DNA of 64,000 nucleotides from Trifolium pratense (Eukaryota; Streptophyta; Magnoliopsida; Fabales; Fabaceae), in assembly GCF_020283565.1 (NCBI RefSeq), contig NC_060062.1, positions 27,464,251 through 27,528,250 on the forward strand, written 5' to 3'. The translations under genes were made by a program, and so were the position numbers. How positions within the stretch are numbered: position 1 is the stretch's first letter; every line of letters starts with the position of its first letter. The notes beneath the pieces are model-generated. The model saw only the letters and a program-made list of their open reading frames with translations. It was not told the origin of the DNA and did not search any database. Shown piece after piece: positions 12,163 to 23,799 of the stretch.

Positions 12163-12458
12163 CTCCCTCCGGTCCTTTTTATAAGGAACACTTAGGGCAA
12201 AAAATTTGGTCCTTTTTATAAGAAACTTTGACCAATTTTCAAATGTTTTAAATGTTCAATTTCACTTATGCCCTTATTTATTATGAGAGAGAATTTAAAA
12301 ATAAGTAAGTTAGTTGAATAAAGAGTAATTAAATAAGGGTATACATGGAATAAATTTAAATTTATAAGAGTATTAAATGAAAATAACTATGTTAAATGTG
12401 TTTCATTGGTCTGTGTGATTTTTTCAAAGTGTTCCTTATAAAAAAGGACCGGAGGGAG
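12163..12458. mobile_element. Stowaway-like MITE (CTCCCTCCG ends)
   Basis: The terminal inverted repeats CTCCCTCCGGTCCTTTTTAT and its complement end at 12,458 and are flanked by TA at 12,161-12,162 and 12,459-12,460, the Tc1/mariner target duplication. Length is 296 bp and there is no coding capacity. A second internal copy of 'ggtcctttttataag' lies next to the left end. Confidence 0.9.
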
Positions 12459-12460
12459 TA

Positions 12461-12821
12461 TAAACTAAGTTCCCTTGAGCATCCAAAAAGTAGTTTTATG
12501 AGACATTGCTAATTCACGTGCAGTGCTAGCAAAAAGTGACTGTTGTATCCTGGAGGATATATTAGCTATGAGACCAACTGCACCAGGTAACTTACCTGTG
12601 GCGACGAAATACTCTTAAGCCCAGTGCATTGCACGCCTCAATCATCAAATCGATAAGTTCTTCTTGTTCTATATTTTTATTTTATTATGTATCATATATA
12701 TTTGTACAAATATTTCTTTAATTTATATTAATGAAATAATTCTATGTCATATTTTTCCAACAACAACTTGGGATGTGTCATAAGGGATACACCGTTTTAT
12801 AAATGGAGAATCACACACTAC
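12461..12821. other. Spacer
   Basis: Contains 'tacctgtggcgacgaaatactc'-type moderately GC-rich sequence at about 12,580-12,660, with no supported frame. The last 8 bases (cacactac, 12,814-12,821) are the left target duplication of the following hAT element. Confidence 0.4.
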
Positions 12822-12956
12822 CAGGGCCGGTTTTGGGCCAGGGCAAGCAGGGCCCGAGCTCAGGGCCTCCAAATTTTGGGGGCCTCAATTTTTTTTTTTC
12901 AAGCCCATAATGTAAAATACTACTCAAGTATATTTGATGCAAAGTCATGACATGAA

Positions 12957-13067
12957 ATGGTTCTTGCTCCGGTGGTTGGTGTGCCTGTTTTAAAATCTTA
13001 GTATCCAGAGGTTGTGAGTTCAACTCCCACCTCCAGTAGTAATTTTGTTTTTTTTTTTTTTTTTATT
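12957..13067 (+). mobile_element. SINE-like insertion inside the hAT element
   Basis: A tRNA-like A box (GGTGGTTGGTGTGCC) is followed about 45 bp later by a B box (GAGTTCAACTCCCACC). The sequence ends in 'ttttg' plus a long T run rather than an A tail. It breaks the similarity between this hAT element and its relative at 30.6 kb. No clear target duplication was found. Confidence 0.55.
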
Positions 13068-13089
13068 TTACTTTAACCCATTTATATTT

Positions 13090-13102
13090 TTTTTGGTACA
13101 AG
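13090..13102 (-). mobile_element. 13-bp micro-insertion with 13-bp target duplication
   Basis: 'cccatttatattt' at 13,077-13,089 is repeated at 13,103-13,115. Between them is only TTTTTGGTACAAG, which on the minus strand is CTTGTACC plus A, the same SINE-like 3' end seen at 7,973-7,993. Confidence 0.6.
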
Positions 13103-13594
13103 CCCATTTATATTTATAATGAACACTTCATACGCTACATTTTTATAAACAACTTCACTATTTTTATTTTTTAAAAAACTACATTTTATTATTTCTTTGA
13201 AAATAAAGAATTAATTTCTAATATTAAGTTGCAATTTTATTAAAAACACTATCAATTTTTAATGATATTAGCTTTAAGGTGTATTTTGTTATTATTGATT
13301 TGAAAATGATTATTTTTTTACATTATTGATGTTTACATTTTAAATAAAAGATTATATTTTTAAAAAAATTATCAGTTCATTTTTAATGATATATCGCTTA
13401 ATTTTATATTTATCGATTCAATTTCAACAATGTGAAATGACATTTTCTTTATGTTAGTTATGACTATTTTTTATGTTGTTGATACTATTTACAATTTAAA
13501 TAAATTGTGTTCTTTTGAAAGAAAAAAAAATTATTAGGGGTCCATTTTTATTATCTTTTGAAAGAAAAATCTCAGAACCGGCACTGCACACTAC

Positions 13595-14519
13595 CCTTGA
13601 ACATCACACGTGTGTGCTGCTATACATGTAAATCTACAATTGGTCATCATGCCACCTAAGCAATAATATTAAAATATAATTTTATAGTTTCTGCAAAAAA
13701 AAAAAAAAATTAGAGTTTCTAAAAAAAAAGAAAAATAACAAGTTTCTATCCTATAATGTAAACCCACAATTGATATTCATGCTTATCATTTAACTTGCAC
13801 ATAAATGTATAATTATTTGTTCCATACAGTACATATGAAATTTTTTAATGTGGTGGTACATTAAATCAATTAATTAATAAATTAACGAGTATTTTATAAA
13901 TCGAAAAATTATTTATCGATTATTGTATTTTAGAAATGATAATTTCTTAAGAAAAACACAAGTTCAATATTTTATAAGCATTATACTTAACTTTTTTACA
14001 TTTTTTCATTAAAAAAAATTCAATAATGACTATTATGAATGATAAATAGTTCAAATTTTTTTTTTTTTACAATTTTGATAAATAGTATTTAGTTATTATA
14101 ATATTTTAAATGATAGGAAAATGATTTTTTTTCAAAAAAATATTCATTAACTAGTAAGTTAATGATCTAATGTACCGGTAGTACATTGAAAATTTCAATG
14201 TGTACCATAGAATTTCCCTAATTGAAATATTAAAATATAATATTAGAGTTTCTGCAAAAGAAAAATATAATATCAGAGTTTTTACCAAAAAATAAATAAA
14301 ATTAGAGAAGTTTTATATTGAATGTCACATAAACAATTTTTATTGAGAATGCATGAGAGAACTTTGTAGGAATCTTGTAATGTATATTATAGAGATTCAT
14401 ATTGAAAAAAATAATTTTGGTAACATTTTTTTCTCACAAGCTTATTGCATAGTTTTACTACCTTATAGCTTATTATTTTTCTTTCAATTTTTTTGTTTGT
14501 TTTGTTTTCACCATCGGTA
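13595..14519. other. AT-rich spacer
   Basis: Very AT-rich, with 'aatataatattagagtttc'-type short repeats at about 13,670-13,720 and 14,225-14,300. No gene was seen. Confidence 0.5.
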
Positions 14520-14670
14520 TTCGGTCCACTGGAACGCCTAATTTGGTTCGGTGGTCAATTTTGACATCAAGTGGTTTCAGCCCCTTTCCGATCGCAGTTG
14601 CGGGAATCGAACGGTGGTCCTCCTACCAAGTTCAACATCAACCAATGAACCAACTAACGATTGATATTTT
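14520..14670 (-). mobile_element. SINE (family A), minus strand
   Basis: On the minus strand: an A-box-like 'gttagttggttcattggttg' start near 14,665, the B box GTTCGATTCCCGC at about 14,598-14,610, then a body through 'ccacttgatgtcaaaattga'. The same family recurs at about 21,783-21,868 and, split by a hAT element, at 62.8-63.5 kb. Confidence 0.6.
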
Positions 14671-14911
14671 TCTTCCAATTTTAATCCTGTCAATAAAAAA
14701 ATATAAATATTAATTAAAACATATATCATCCATGTCATTTCATATTAATAAAATAACCCGATCGTTAATTTTACAAATCACTACAAATTTAGTCAATTAA
14801 TTTATTCGCTATAAACCCATCTTTTATAAGCTAACGTTTAATTATCCGGTGTTTTATGAAATAGAACATTAAGTTAATTGGTAAGACATTAAGGTCCGTT
14901 TGAATTAACTT

Positions 14912-15034
14912 TTTTTTTTAAGAAGCTAAATTAGCCACCTAAATTGGCACCAGAGAGAATCGAACCTCAGACCTTAAGAGGAGCACACTCTTAGGTCTCA
15001 AACAAATATCAATGCACCGACCCAAGGTTTTCCA
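14912..15034 (-). mobile_element. SINE (family B) with 13-bp target duplication
   Basis: 'tttgaattaactt' at 14,899-14,911 is repeated at 15,035-15,047. The 123 bp between them, read on the minus strand, carry the B box GAGGTTCGATTCTCTC and end in a poly-A tail (T run at 14,912-14,919). The rejoined flank is part of an older repeat with the words 'tttgaattaactt..tttagc'. Confidence 0.8.
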
Positions 15035-15047
15035 TTTGAATTAACTT

Positions 15048-15752
15048 ATTTTTTAGCATGAAAAATAGCTTATGAAAATAAATTTATGTTAATTCATAAG
15101 TTCTCATTAGCAAAAATTATATCTTCATAAACTATTATTTCACAAAACACCTTAACAAACTTATAAACAATATTGTCTGTTTCTCAGGTAGTCCCTTAAT
15201 TGATAAGTCACTTTGTAACCTAGAGGTATTTGGTTCGAAACTTGACATTAGCAAAAAAAATTATAAATAATATATAAAATTTATTTATTTATATAAATTA
15301 TTTAAATAAACTAAAAAATAAACTAATCCAAATACCCGTAAAATATACTCCTTCAATCTTATATATATAAACAATTTTTTACTTTTTAATTAACTTTGAT
15401 AAATAAAAATAAAAAATAAAAAATTATTTATTTATATATTGGAACAAAGGAAGTACAAAGTCAGAGTTGGAAGCCAAAATTCTTATCATAAAATTGTGGT
15501 CACAATGCTAAAAATAATAATTTATTATTAATATGCTTTGGGTGTTTCCATTTGTAGGGAAAAAAAAATTAATTTATGCCAAACACATCACTCATCATGA
15601 CACTGAATGCTCAAATTACATGACACTCTACTCTCTCTCTCTCTCTCACACACAGACACACACACAATACTTAGTAGTGTAATGCTACAGATTCTCAGAT
15701 AAAACTGTGTTGTTGTGGTTCCGGAACGCGAACAACAACAACAACAAGAATC
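15048..15752. promoter_or_regulatory. VIN3-like gene upstream region and 5' UTR
   Basis: AT-rich sequence, then at 15,631-15,665 short CT and CA runs, typical of plant 5' UTRs and core promoters, directly before the start codon at 15,753. No TATA box position can be fixed with confidence. Confidence 0.4.
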
Positions 15753-15800
15753 ATGAACGAACAACAAAACAAGATAAGCTTCTTCACTGCAACCAACTCA

Positions 15801-15856
<56 letters not shown>

Positions 15857-18800
15857 TTCGATTTACGCTTTTTTTTTCCTACTTCTCTTTAATACCACCA
15901 CCTTCAACTTTTTCCGATTCCTTTTCTCTCTCATCTATTGTCCCTCTTTTCCTCTTCGCAAACAATGTGGGTTATATACTAAATTTTCTGTTATTATTTT
16001 CCAACTAAAAAATATATGTATTTCTTTTTATTAATATATAAGAAATAGGAAATATAGAGTCTCCTATTTTTTATATATATAATAATAGAGTTAGGGTGAG
16101 CCTTGATCTTTTTATCCATTATTATAATTGTTCCATTGTTGTATTGTAACAATTGCTCAATGTCATCAACGGTGGAATTGATGTCCCTCAGATTAGTCGG
16201 TTATTGGACCGGATACCAGATATCGAGGAAAATAATTGCTCAATGCCATCAAAGTGGAAAGTGCCTACTTAAGTCCATATTTTTTTTATTTTATTTTTTC
16301 ATTCATATATTGCAAGGATGTGATTCTTATACCATAGTCACTAGTATGTATGTATGTATGATTGATTCATTTGAAAGGGGTTAGGTTCTCACAATGTTGT
16401 TGCAAATCAAGCTTTGATTCTCCGTTGAGAGCGGTGTTCACATTTAGTATCTTAGAGACAAGTCCTTGAACAGGTTGTGTTGGGTCTAGACGGATTAGAC
16501 ATAGTACAGTATTGTTGGTAGGGTTGGAAAATAAGTAATGTTATAGAAAAATTTGTACTCGGCATTATCGCGCTAGCGAGTGCTACTTTGGGGTTTGAGA
16601 CATGTTTAATTACGTTTGTGTTTGGGTGAGCGTTTGTGATTCGGAATAAATTTGATTTTGTAAAATTTATTTGCTTACAAATGAGTTTGATTACACTAAG
16701 AGCATGTTTAATGTAAAATTTCATGTGAATTTTTCAATTCAATGCAAAGTTACTAACTGAGGTTGATTGAGGCAAATCAATCAATTTTGATTTAAAGTAA
16801 TTGAACATTCCGGTTTCCCGAGTGGTTGGTTGGTCTGTGGATGCCTCATCATCCTGGGTCAAACCGTTCCGCTGATCATGGATAACGGATAGGCTTGGAC
16901 GATGGCGTGTCCTCGGCTGAGGAGCACGTGGTTCACATGCCTGTTTTGCCCTAAGCGGATTATGTCATGCTTTTTTGGGCCGTCCTCAACGTCCTAGCGG
17001 ATTGGGTCGTGCTCGACATTGGGCCAGCCTTAGTCCCAGTCCAGAACAATTATTGATCTGTGAATCCTGTTTTTTTCATATCCTTCTTTGTGAGGAATAG
17101 ATTGTAAAATTCTATACCAACTGGCTTTGCCCTGCTATGTGCATTGTAACTGCAATGGATCAAATTGTCTTAGAAGTTAATATGATGGAGATTTTCTTAA
17201 AGTTAAAACAAAGATATTCAGGATGGCATAGTGATTAGTGAGGGGTTTGTAGTTTTTAACAGACTATTGTTATTGGTTTGCCCCCCTATGGATTTTATTT
17301 GTTTTTCTCCTCTTCTGTTTTTTAATAATATTTGGGGATGCTGCATGTGATTGGTTCTGCCTTTGGTGCCAACCTAATTGGAATAATTGGTTCTGCCTTT
17401 GCGCCACACCTTCAATTTCTTAAAAAATTGATCTGTGTTGTCAAATTGTTGCCATGGGGTTATGGCATGGTGGATTCTGTGCCAGCTGTCATCGGCTGCA
17501 ACACCTGTTATATCTGCCATATTTTTGTAATAGGCTGCAACGTCATATCTGTAAGGCATTTTTTTGGCAGGCTGACACCGCTGATTTAAATTATTATTAA
17601 TTAATGCTTTTCTTTCCTAACCTAGGTTTTTCACATACAATGATAAACATTTAACAGATTTTGTTGTCATTGCTTTTTTGGGTAAAATTGTCTCCAATTT
17701 ATACATAGTAGATAATTTAGGCAGATGGTAAACACAATGTTCAAATTTGCTATTAAGGACAATCGCGCACATCATAGATTTTCATAAATTTGTTAAAAGA
17801 TTTCCCATATAGTCATGTTTAACTTCATTTATTGTCAATTATGAGACAATATCAATCTAATAATGCTGTTAATATTTCAATACAGGTTTTCTAGTTGACC
17901 CTGCAATGTGTGGTGTGCTGAATATCCAAGACAAGCAAAGACTTGTCCATGAGGTTGCTCGTCAATCCAAAGATGCCCCAAATATACTTCAAGCATTTAC
18001 TCGCCGGGAACTCCTAGAATTAATCTGTGCTGAATTAGGCAAAGAAAGGAAGTACACGGGATATACTAAGGATCAGATGATAGAATATCTTCTGAAGTTA
18101 GTTTCTAAGAAATCCAACCTGCACGTTGAACAAAATGCTCTTGCTCATTCTCCTGCCAAAAGTTCCATAGGATCTAAACGGAAAAAGGGACCTCCGTCTT
18201 CTGATTTACATAATGTTCAATTACAGAACACTAATGAGGATACAATGAAGACCTTAGTGTGTCAGAATGTTGCATGCAAAGCTACGCTGAATCCAGAACA
18301 TTCGTTTTGTAAGAGATGTTCTTGTTGTATATGTCGTTGTTACGATGATAACAAGGATCCTAGTTTGTGGTTGACCTGCACCTCTGATAATCCCAATGAA
18401 GGGTCATGTGGAATGTCATGCCATTTGCAATGTGCTTTGAGTAATCAAATGTCTTGCATTTTGAAGGGAAGTTGCGGTAAAACCTTGGACGGAAGCTTCT
18501 ATTGTGTTTCTTGTCGAAAAATTAATGACTTAATGACGTAAGTAGTTTACACACTATTTTATACACACCCAAACAAAAGTAAAATATACATAGCTAGCTG
18601 CATGCACATGTACACACATAAATCCCATTAATTACTTATTATATGTTCATATGTTATTGGGAAAACTTATTTGTTCATATTGGTTGCTCTTCATCTGTTT
18701 AAGGAACCATGTGTAAAATATCAATTATTTGAATGAATATTTGGATTTTATAGGACGTGGAGAAAGCAATTATTGGTTGCCAAAGAAGCAAGAAGAGTTG

Positions 18801-20517
18801 ACATACTCTCTTTGCGAATATCCTTGGCCCACAGAATTCTCATAGGAACAAAAGTCTACAAGGAAGTGCAGAAGATTGTAGAAACTGCTCTCAAATTACT
18901 GGAGAATGAAGTGGGACCTCTGGATCATGTATATGCTAGGATGACGCGTGGAATTGTTAGCAGACTCTCATGTGGTGCTGAGGTTCAGAAGTTGTGTTCT
19001 ACTGCAATTGAATGTTTTGATTTGAAGTTTTCTGAACACTTTTCTAGTTCTGCAGAAAAGAAAGAAGCACCAAGTAAGCTTTTAATTTTTTGTATGAATC
19101 AGCTGATTGAGCTTTGAATTGTCAGGAAGAACCAGAAATGCTCTGGATTTTCATGTTATTTTCACTTTACTACAGTAGTCAAAGTTTAAAGAGCCTTGAT
19201 TGTTGTTCATTCTTGAAATTTTTTAGTCCAGAATAGCATTATATGCATTTTATTAGTTTCAAAGTACTAGACTTTCAGATGAGGCAATGAAGAACTAAAC
19301 AATTTACCTTTCCTTCCATTAGTGTGTACAGCAAGTATGGACATTTAAATGGATTACACCTCCAAGTCTCATCCCATGATCATGGTAGACATAATCATCT
19401 ATATCTATATAGCACCGAAAATTTATATTGAAGGCATGTTTAGTGTCCGACATGTGTCAGTGTTGTAAACCTACACGTGTAATTACATTTAACCACTTCT
19501 ATTTCTTCAAATGACTACTGGTGTTGTGTCAATATTGTATCTGGTGTCTGTGTTTGTGTAAGCGCTTCATAGATAATCATCGAGATAAATGAGATTGCAT
19601 TCTTTCTATATTTATCTGTATATTTTAGAATTGTATTATCATCATGTGGGAGGATATAGAAGTAAACTGGTTGAACATCATCGGCAGAAAACAGCACTGA
19701 TTTTATAATATATTCATGTATTAGATGATTTTGCATTTCTACTAACCTATACTAATTTGGCTTTTCTTGTCACTTTACTTTGGCAGCATGCTCTTTACAT
19801 TTTGAAGAGTGTCTTCCTACCTCAGTGGTCATTGTGCTTGAATACAAAGACAAACTTTTAAAGAACTTTCTAGGCTGCAGGCTTTGGCACGGAAAATCAA
19901 CAACGGACTATCCAGAACAACCCACTTTCATTGTTTTGAGGCCCGAGAAAAGATTCAAGTTAGAAAACCTCACACCTTCAACCGAGTACTCTTGCAAAGC
20001 TTCTATTTTCAGCAGCACAGGGATTTTGGGTGCAGCAGAAGCTAAATGGGTGACGCCTTGTCAACCACCTTCAAAAATTATTCGACATATTGCAACCCAT
20101 TCATCTTTTAACACATGTACGCAAAACCATTCAACTATCAGGGAAAGGTTTGAAGAGTTCCTCACCAAGTCCCCAACGATAGAACCTTTTTCATATAAAA
20201 GTTTTGCAGCAGCTCCACCTGCCACACCTTCTAAATCCAATGAAATGAGACAACTTACTGGTTTGAATTCTAGAAAGCGCGTGAAAGAAAATGATTACGA
20301 GTATTCTGTGAGGGTAGTCAAATGGTTAGAGCATCAAGGGCACATAGACGAAATCTTCAGAGTGAAGTTTCTAACATGGTTCAGTCTCAAGGCTAATCAG
20401 CAAGAGAGAAGGGTGGTTAGTGCTTTTATCGATGCATTGATTGATGACCCTGCAAGCTTAGCAGACCAGCTAATACACACTTTCACCGACGAAATTTGTT
20501 GCGACCAAAAATCTTAG
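15753..20517 (+). CDS. VIN3-like (VIL/VEL) PHD-finger protein
   Basis: Exons 15753-15801, 17886-18537, 18754-19073 and 19787-20517; phases agree at all three GT-AG introns and give 583 codons. From N to C: a helical region with LLELICAELGKERKYTGYTK (about residues 58-78); a Lys/Arg-rich likely nuclear signal (KRKKGPP, about 114); the Cys-rich VEL-type PHD superdomain (about 142-227, eight Cys/His ligands including CQNVACK, CKRCSCCICRCY and FYCVSC); an FNIII domain beginning in exon 4 (about 341-430); and a C-terminal VEL domain (about 507-577, with VKWLEHQGHIDEIFRVKFLT and DDPASLADQL). Known family members (VIN3, VRN5/VIL1, VEL1/VIL2) work with Polycomb PRC2 to silence genes such as floral repressors. 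The VEL domain mediates head-to-tail polymerisation. The domain set is complete and no break is seen. Which paralogue it is cannot be told here. The tiny first exon and long first intron (2.1 kb) are notable. Confidence 0.92.
15802..17885 (+). other. First intron of VIN3-like gene
   Basis: A 2.1-kb intron starting gtttctctc and ending aatacag. A (CT)n microsatellite at about 15,805-15,857 abuts the donor. A GC-richer insert at about 16,800-17,060 ('gaggagcacgtggttcacat', 'gtgctcgacattgggcc') looks like a foreign repeat fragment but has no frame or clear ends. Long first introns hold cold-responsive control elements in other VIN3-family genes; nothing in this one proves that. Confidence 0.6.
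19787..19800 (+). other. Exon 4 acceptor of VIN3-like gene
   Basis: The acceptor tttggcag|CATGC was chosen because it closes the codon split by exon 3 (A + CA) and starts the FNIII domain exactly. The open frame extends a few codons upstream through the acceptor, so the exon start would be misplaced without the phase argument. Confidence 0.8.
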
Positions 20518-21782
20518 GGGATCTTCATTAAATATTTTGTTCTTGGTTTGAGTCCACTGAACCTAAATGGCACTGCATATTTTCATTTTTTGATGATAAT
20601 TGGCATTGGATATTTAAAGTTATTTTCACTTTGTAGGAATTGTAGGGTCAGTACATGGATCAGATTTTTCAATTGTTCCTCTGACTAGTGATGGGGTGGA
20701 CTAGTTTATGGTCTTTTAAAGAAATCTTAGCAACATGCATTCTAACACTTTTTATGGCATTCTTTATTATTAGATAGAAATCATGTATCATGTATGGTCT
20801 TTTAAATATGAAGTTTGTTCCACTAATTAGAGAGTGCAATTTGGTGAGACTCACCTGATTTATTAAATCATATAAATTTGATTTAATTAACAAAGAACAC
20901 GTTCAGAAATCTAGTAAAACTATGGTGGTGGCGATCAGAAATAGTAAATAAAATATATATATATATATCTCTGCGCTGAAGCGTCATAGACATAGATCAT
21001 AAATCTTGGTGTCAACTATCGAGAAAAAAATATCCTGAAGTAGAATAAAAGTGGTGTCTATGATTTACTTTCTAAAATCTGAAGAAAAATTGACTCGTTC
21101 TCAAACAATTTTGGGTTCAACTAGTTATTGGTGCAAACATGGTGTCTAAGTTTTGGGAAAACCACCATCCCCTACTTGTCTAGCGAATATCGTCACTACT
21201 TAACTAATGAATTGGCCAGCGATCAAATTTTATTGTCTTTGGTCAAATTGTGTCATCGGACGATCATGATTTAACAACTGTATTTTTTTACTGTATTTAT
21301 TTAAACCGTCCGATCGTGATCGGACGGCTATCAAGTAACTGCACTAAAAATTCGAATGCACCTAATCCAATTCCGTCATCTTGTTAAGTGGTCAACTTTA
21401 ATTGTCCTGGTGTGGCCATGATATGACATTGGTCATTGAGATAATCAATGAAGGACTTTTTTGGTCAAATTGAAAACGTTATGAATAATTGAGCAACTCA
21501 AATGTCACTTTTCCAAACATAAATTGGCTGTCTTGTGATGTCAATGTTGAAGGTGGGCGCAATTGGGATGTCTTGTGATGCCAATGTTGAAGGTGGGCGC
21601 AGCTAAGTGGCAGCTTGTTCTGCCACAATGGAAAGTTGTGCACCCAAAGTAGAATTTGGTTGGGTCTGTATCATATTCTTATCTAATGTTTGAAATTATT
21701 TTGTTTTACGTTGTAACAAATACATTCTAATGTAATTTTACTTTCAAAACCCTCGTCAAATCATTTTTTCCTTCAAATTTGT
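20518..21782. other. 3' flank of VIN3-like gene and spacer
   Basis: Likely 3' UTR just after the stop, with no certain poly-A signal, then AT-rich spacer. A short tandem duplication 'gggatgtcttgtgatg'/'caatgttgaaggtgggcgca' lies at 21,540-21,602. A strong palindrome is listed separately. Confidence 0.4.
21306..21327. repeat. Perfect 10-bp inverted repeat with 2-bp spacer
   Basis: CCGTCCGATC, gt, GATCGGACGG. An imperfect relative, 'catcggacgatcatgat', lies 50 bp upstream at about 21,257. It may be the core of an old MITE. Confidence 0.8.
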
Positions 21783-21868
21783 GGTCGAAATCATGGGGAA
21801 TCGAACCATGATTCTTTCTACCAAGTTTGACGTCAACCATCACTGAACCAACTAACGATTGATATTTG
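21783..21868 (-). mobile_element. SINE fragment (family A)
   Basis: The minus strand shows 'gttagttggttcagtgatgg', then 'ggtagaaagaatcatggttc' and the B box GGTTCGATTCCCC, as in the SINE at 14,520-14,670. The 3' part is missing or diverged. Confidence 0.55.
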
Positions 21869-21982
21869 CATTGAATATTTTTTTTTTATACATACAATGG
21901 ATATTTGTTTGGACGAAAATGAAAAAAGCAACAAGTATCATCAATGAGGCTGCAGAAAAGGGCATTGAAGAGAGTGGTATCT

Positions 21983-22198
21983 TTTTTTGGTATAAATCGG
22001 GTATTTTTTGCGCGGAACTGCAGAGACTAATTTCTCGAACCTTGCGGGACCTAAATGGATGGCAAACTCTTCCTAAGAGTTTTAACACTGCTGCATGTCC
22101 AAGTCAGGGATCGAACTTCGAACCTGGGACCTTGGTTAAGTTAGAAGAGACCCGCACCATCTCATTTAAGTACTCTTAGGTGAAAAGAGAGTGTGTAT
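21983..22198 (-). mobile_element. SINE (family C), nearly full length
   Basis: On the minus strand it has an A-box-like 'gatggtgcgggtctc', the B box GGTTCGAAGTTCGATCCC, a GC-rich body and a poly-A tail (T run at 21,983-21,988). 'gtggtatct' at 21,974-21,982 and 22,199-22,207 is the probable target duplication. Confidence 0.7.
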
Positions 22199-22207
22199 GT
22201 GGTATCT

Positions 22208-22469
22208 AATATAAAGTAATTATAATTTTATATTGATAATAATTGAATAATTACAAGAGGTATCAAATATACACTCAAGGCAATGATAAAGAAATTAATT
22301 CACCAATTGTGCATGAGGAAAACGGATAATTATGCATTGAACACTATTAATATTTATGATCCTTTTTTTTCTTTTTCTTTTTACGTTTTGGTTTATATGA
22401 TCTTAATTTAATTTTTTGTTTTTTTACATTTCGGAACTTATGTTCCGAAAACAGTCTTTTTCGGATCTT
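22208..22469. other. AT-rich spacer before LINE
   Basis: Nothing assigned. The true 5' end of the LINE lies somewhere near 22,450-22,480; no target duplication was found to fix it. Confidence 0.4.
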
Positions 22470-22678
22470 AAGATACAAAGTGGATGATATTTGGGGGATA
22501 GGGAAGACAATCGGGGTCAAGTTTCAGGGTGATAATGTGAATTTGTTTAGTGTTCTTTCTAGGGCAGGCAGTGGCAAGAAGGGGGCTTTCAAGCTTGCAG
22601 CAGGGGAAGGGAGCACGGAAGGAGGCGGAGTGCTAGGTCTGTGGTGTGTGTGCGAGGGGGAGAGTGTGTCTAATGAAG

Positions 22679-22871
22679 ATTATTTCTTGGAATGTTAGAG
22701 GGTTGGGTGGGTTGCAGAAGAGGAAGGAGGTTCGCAAGTTGGTGAGGGACCTGAAACCTTTTATTCTTTGTATCCAGGAGACTAAGCTACAGTCTTGCGA
22801 TGCTTTTCTTAGCTCGTCTTTATGGGGTAGTTCTCCCCATGCATTCTCCTATGGTCCTTCGGTAGAGGCTT

Positions 22872-22908
<37 letters not shown>

Positions 22909-23799
22909 CTGCTAACGGTTTGGGATTCCTCTCAGGTGGATATTTGGTCGACTAAGAGCTGCGAACATGTCTTATGGTGTCGTGGTAGATTTATTCAGTC
23001 TGGAGAAGAGTTCATGTTGGCGAACGTTTATGCGCCTTGTGATGATGGCGCAAAGCAAGAGCTGTGGGACTCTCTTTCGGTGCGGATACAAGCGTTGGGA
23101 AGGGATAGGGTGTGTGTTTGTGGGGATTTTAATGCTATTAAACAAGTGGAGGAACGTCGCTCTTCTAGGGGGAGTCAACGTAGTTCGGACCACATTCCTT
23201 TTAGTCATTTTATTGACAATAACAATCTCGTTGACCTTCCATTGAGTGGGCGTAAGTTTACTTGGTTTAGAGGGGATGGTCTATCGATGAGTCGGTTGGA
23301 CAGGTTCCTTCTCTCTAAGGAGTGGTGCCTGACTTGGCCTAATTGTAATCAGGAGGCTAAGATGCGAGGGTTGTCTGATCATTGCCCTTTGGTTCTCTCT
23401 ACAAATGATAAAGATTGGGGTCCCCGTCCTTCAAGGATGCTTAAGTGTTGGAAAGATGTTCCTGGTTATAATCTGTTTGTGAGAGAGAAGTGGAATACGT
23501 TTCAGGTCGAGGATTGGGGAGGGTATGTGCTAAAGGAAAAGCTTAAGATGATGAATGCGGCTCTGAAAGATTGGCATAAGATGCATGTTCAGAACGTGCC
23601 TAGTCGTATTGAAACTTTGAAAGATCAGTTGTCGTTGCTTGACCAGAGGGGGGAGGAGGTGGACTTGTCTGGAGAAGAGTTAGCAGAGCTTCATGGGGTC
23701 ACTGCGGATCTCCATTCGCTGTCGCGTTTGCAAGCTAGCATTAGCTGGCAACAGTCTCGCTCCCTGTGGCTCAAGGAAGGTGATGCAAACTCAAAGTAG
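22679..23799 (+). pseudogene. LINE endonuclease domain, frameshifted at a G run
   Basis: It starts at ATG 22,679 (MKIISWNVRGLGG). Endonuclease motifs are WNVRGLG, IQETKL, the DFNA motif (CGDFNAIKQVEERR) and SDHCPLVL, so the catalytic Asn, Glu, Asp and His positions survive. The frame is lost at the 36-bp G run (22,873-22,908) and resumes in another frame before 22,936. The second half ends at a TAG (23,797-23,799) in the conserved KEGDANSK-x-FH motif, where an aromatic residue is expected. Downstream coding continues in the same frame. Confidence 0.85.
22873..22908 (+). repeat. 36-bp uninterrupted G homopolymer
   Basis: Thirty-six consecutive G inside the LINE endonuclease reading frame. Homopolymers of G this long are rare in plant DNA and are prone to polymerase slippage and sequencing error. 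The run also has G-quadruplex potential. Confidence 0.9.

Larger units (their letters stand above)
12822..13586. mobile_element. hAT-type non-autonomous element, 8-bp TSD cacactac
   Basis: The ends CAGGGCCGGTTTTG and (complement of the right end) CAGTGCCGGTTCTGA form imperfect inverted repeats. 'cacactac' occurs directly before (12,814-12,821) and after (13,587-13,594), an 8-bp duplication as hAT transposases make. The 765-bp interior has no transposase. It hosts a SINE (about 12,957-13,067) and a 13-bp micro-insertion. The left end 'gggcctc..aaatt..ggggcctcaa' matches the hAT element at 30,623-31,431, so both belong to one family. Confidence 0.85.

Noticed and set aside
15753..16034. A longer open frame running from the VIN3-like start codon through the CT repeat
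   Set aside because: The frame crosses a good GT donor at 15,802. The spliced form joins in phase to the conserved N-terminal motif in exon 2, while the unspliced part is Leu/Ser repeat from CT.
22967..23245. Alternative frames in both strands over the LINE endonuclease
   Set aside because: The main frame shows catalytic endonuclease motifs; the others do not.
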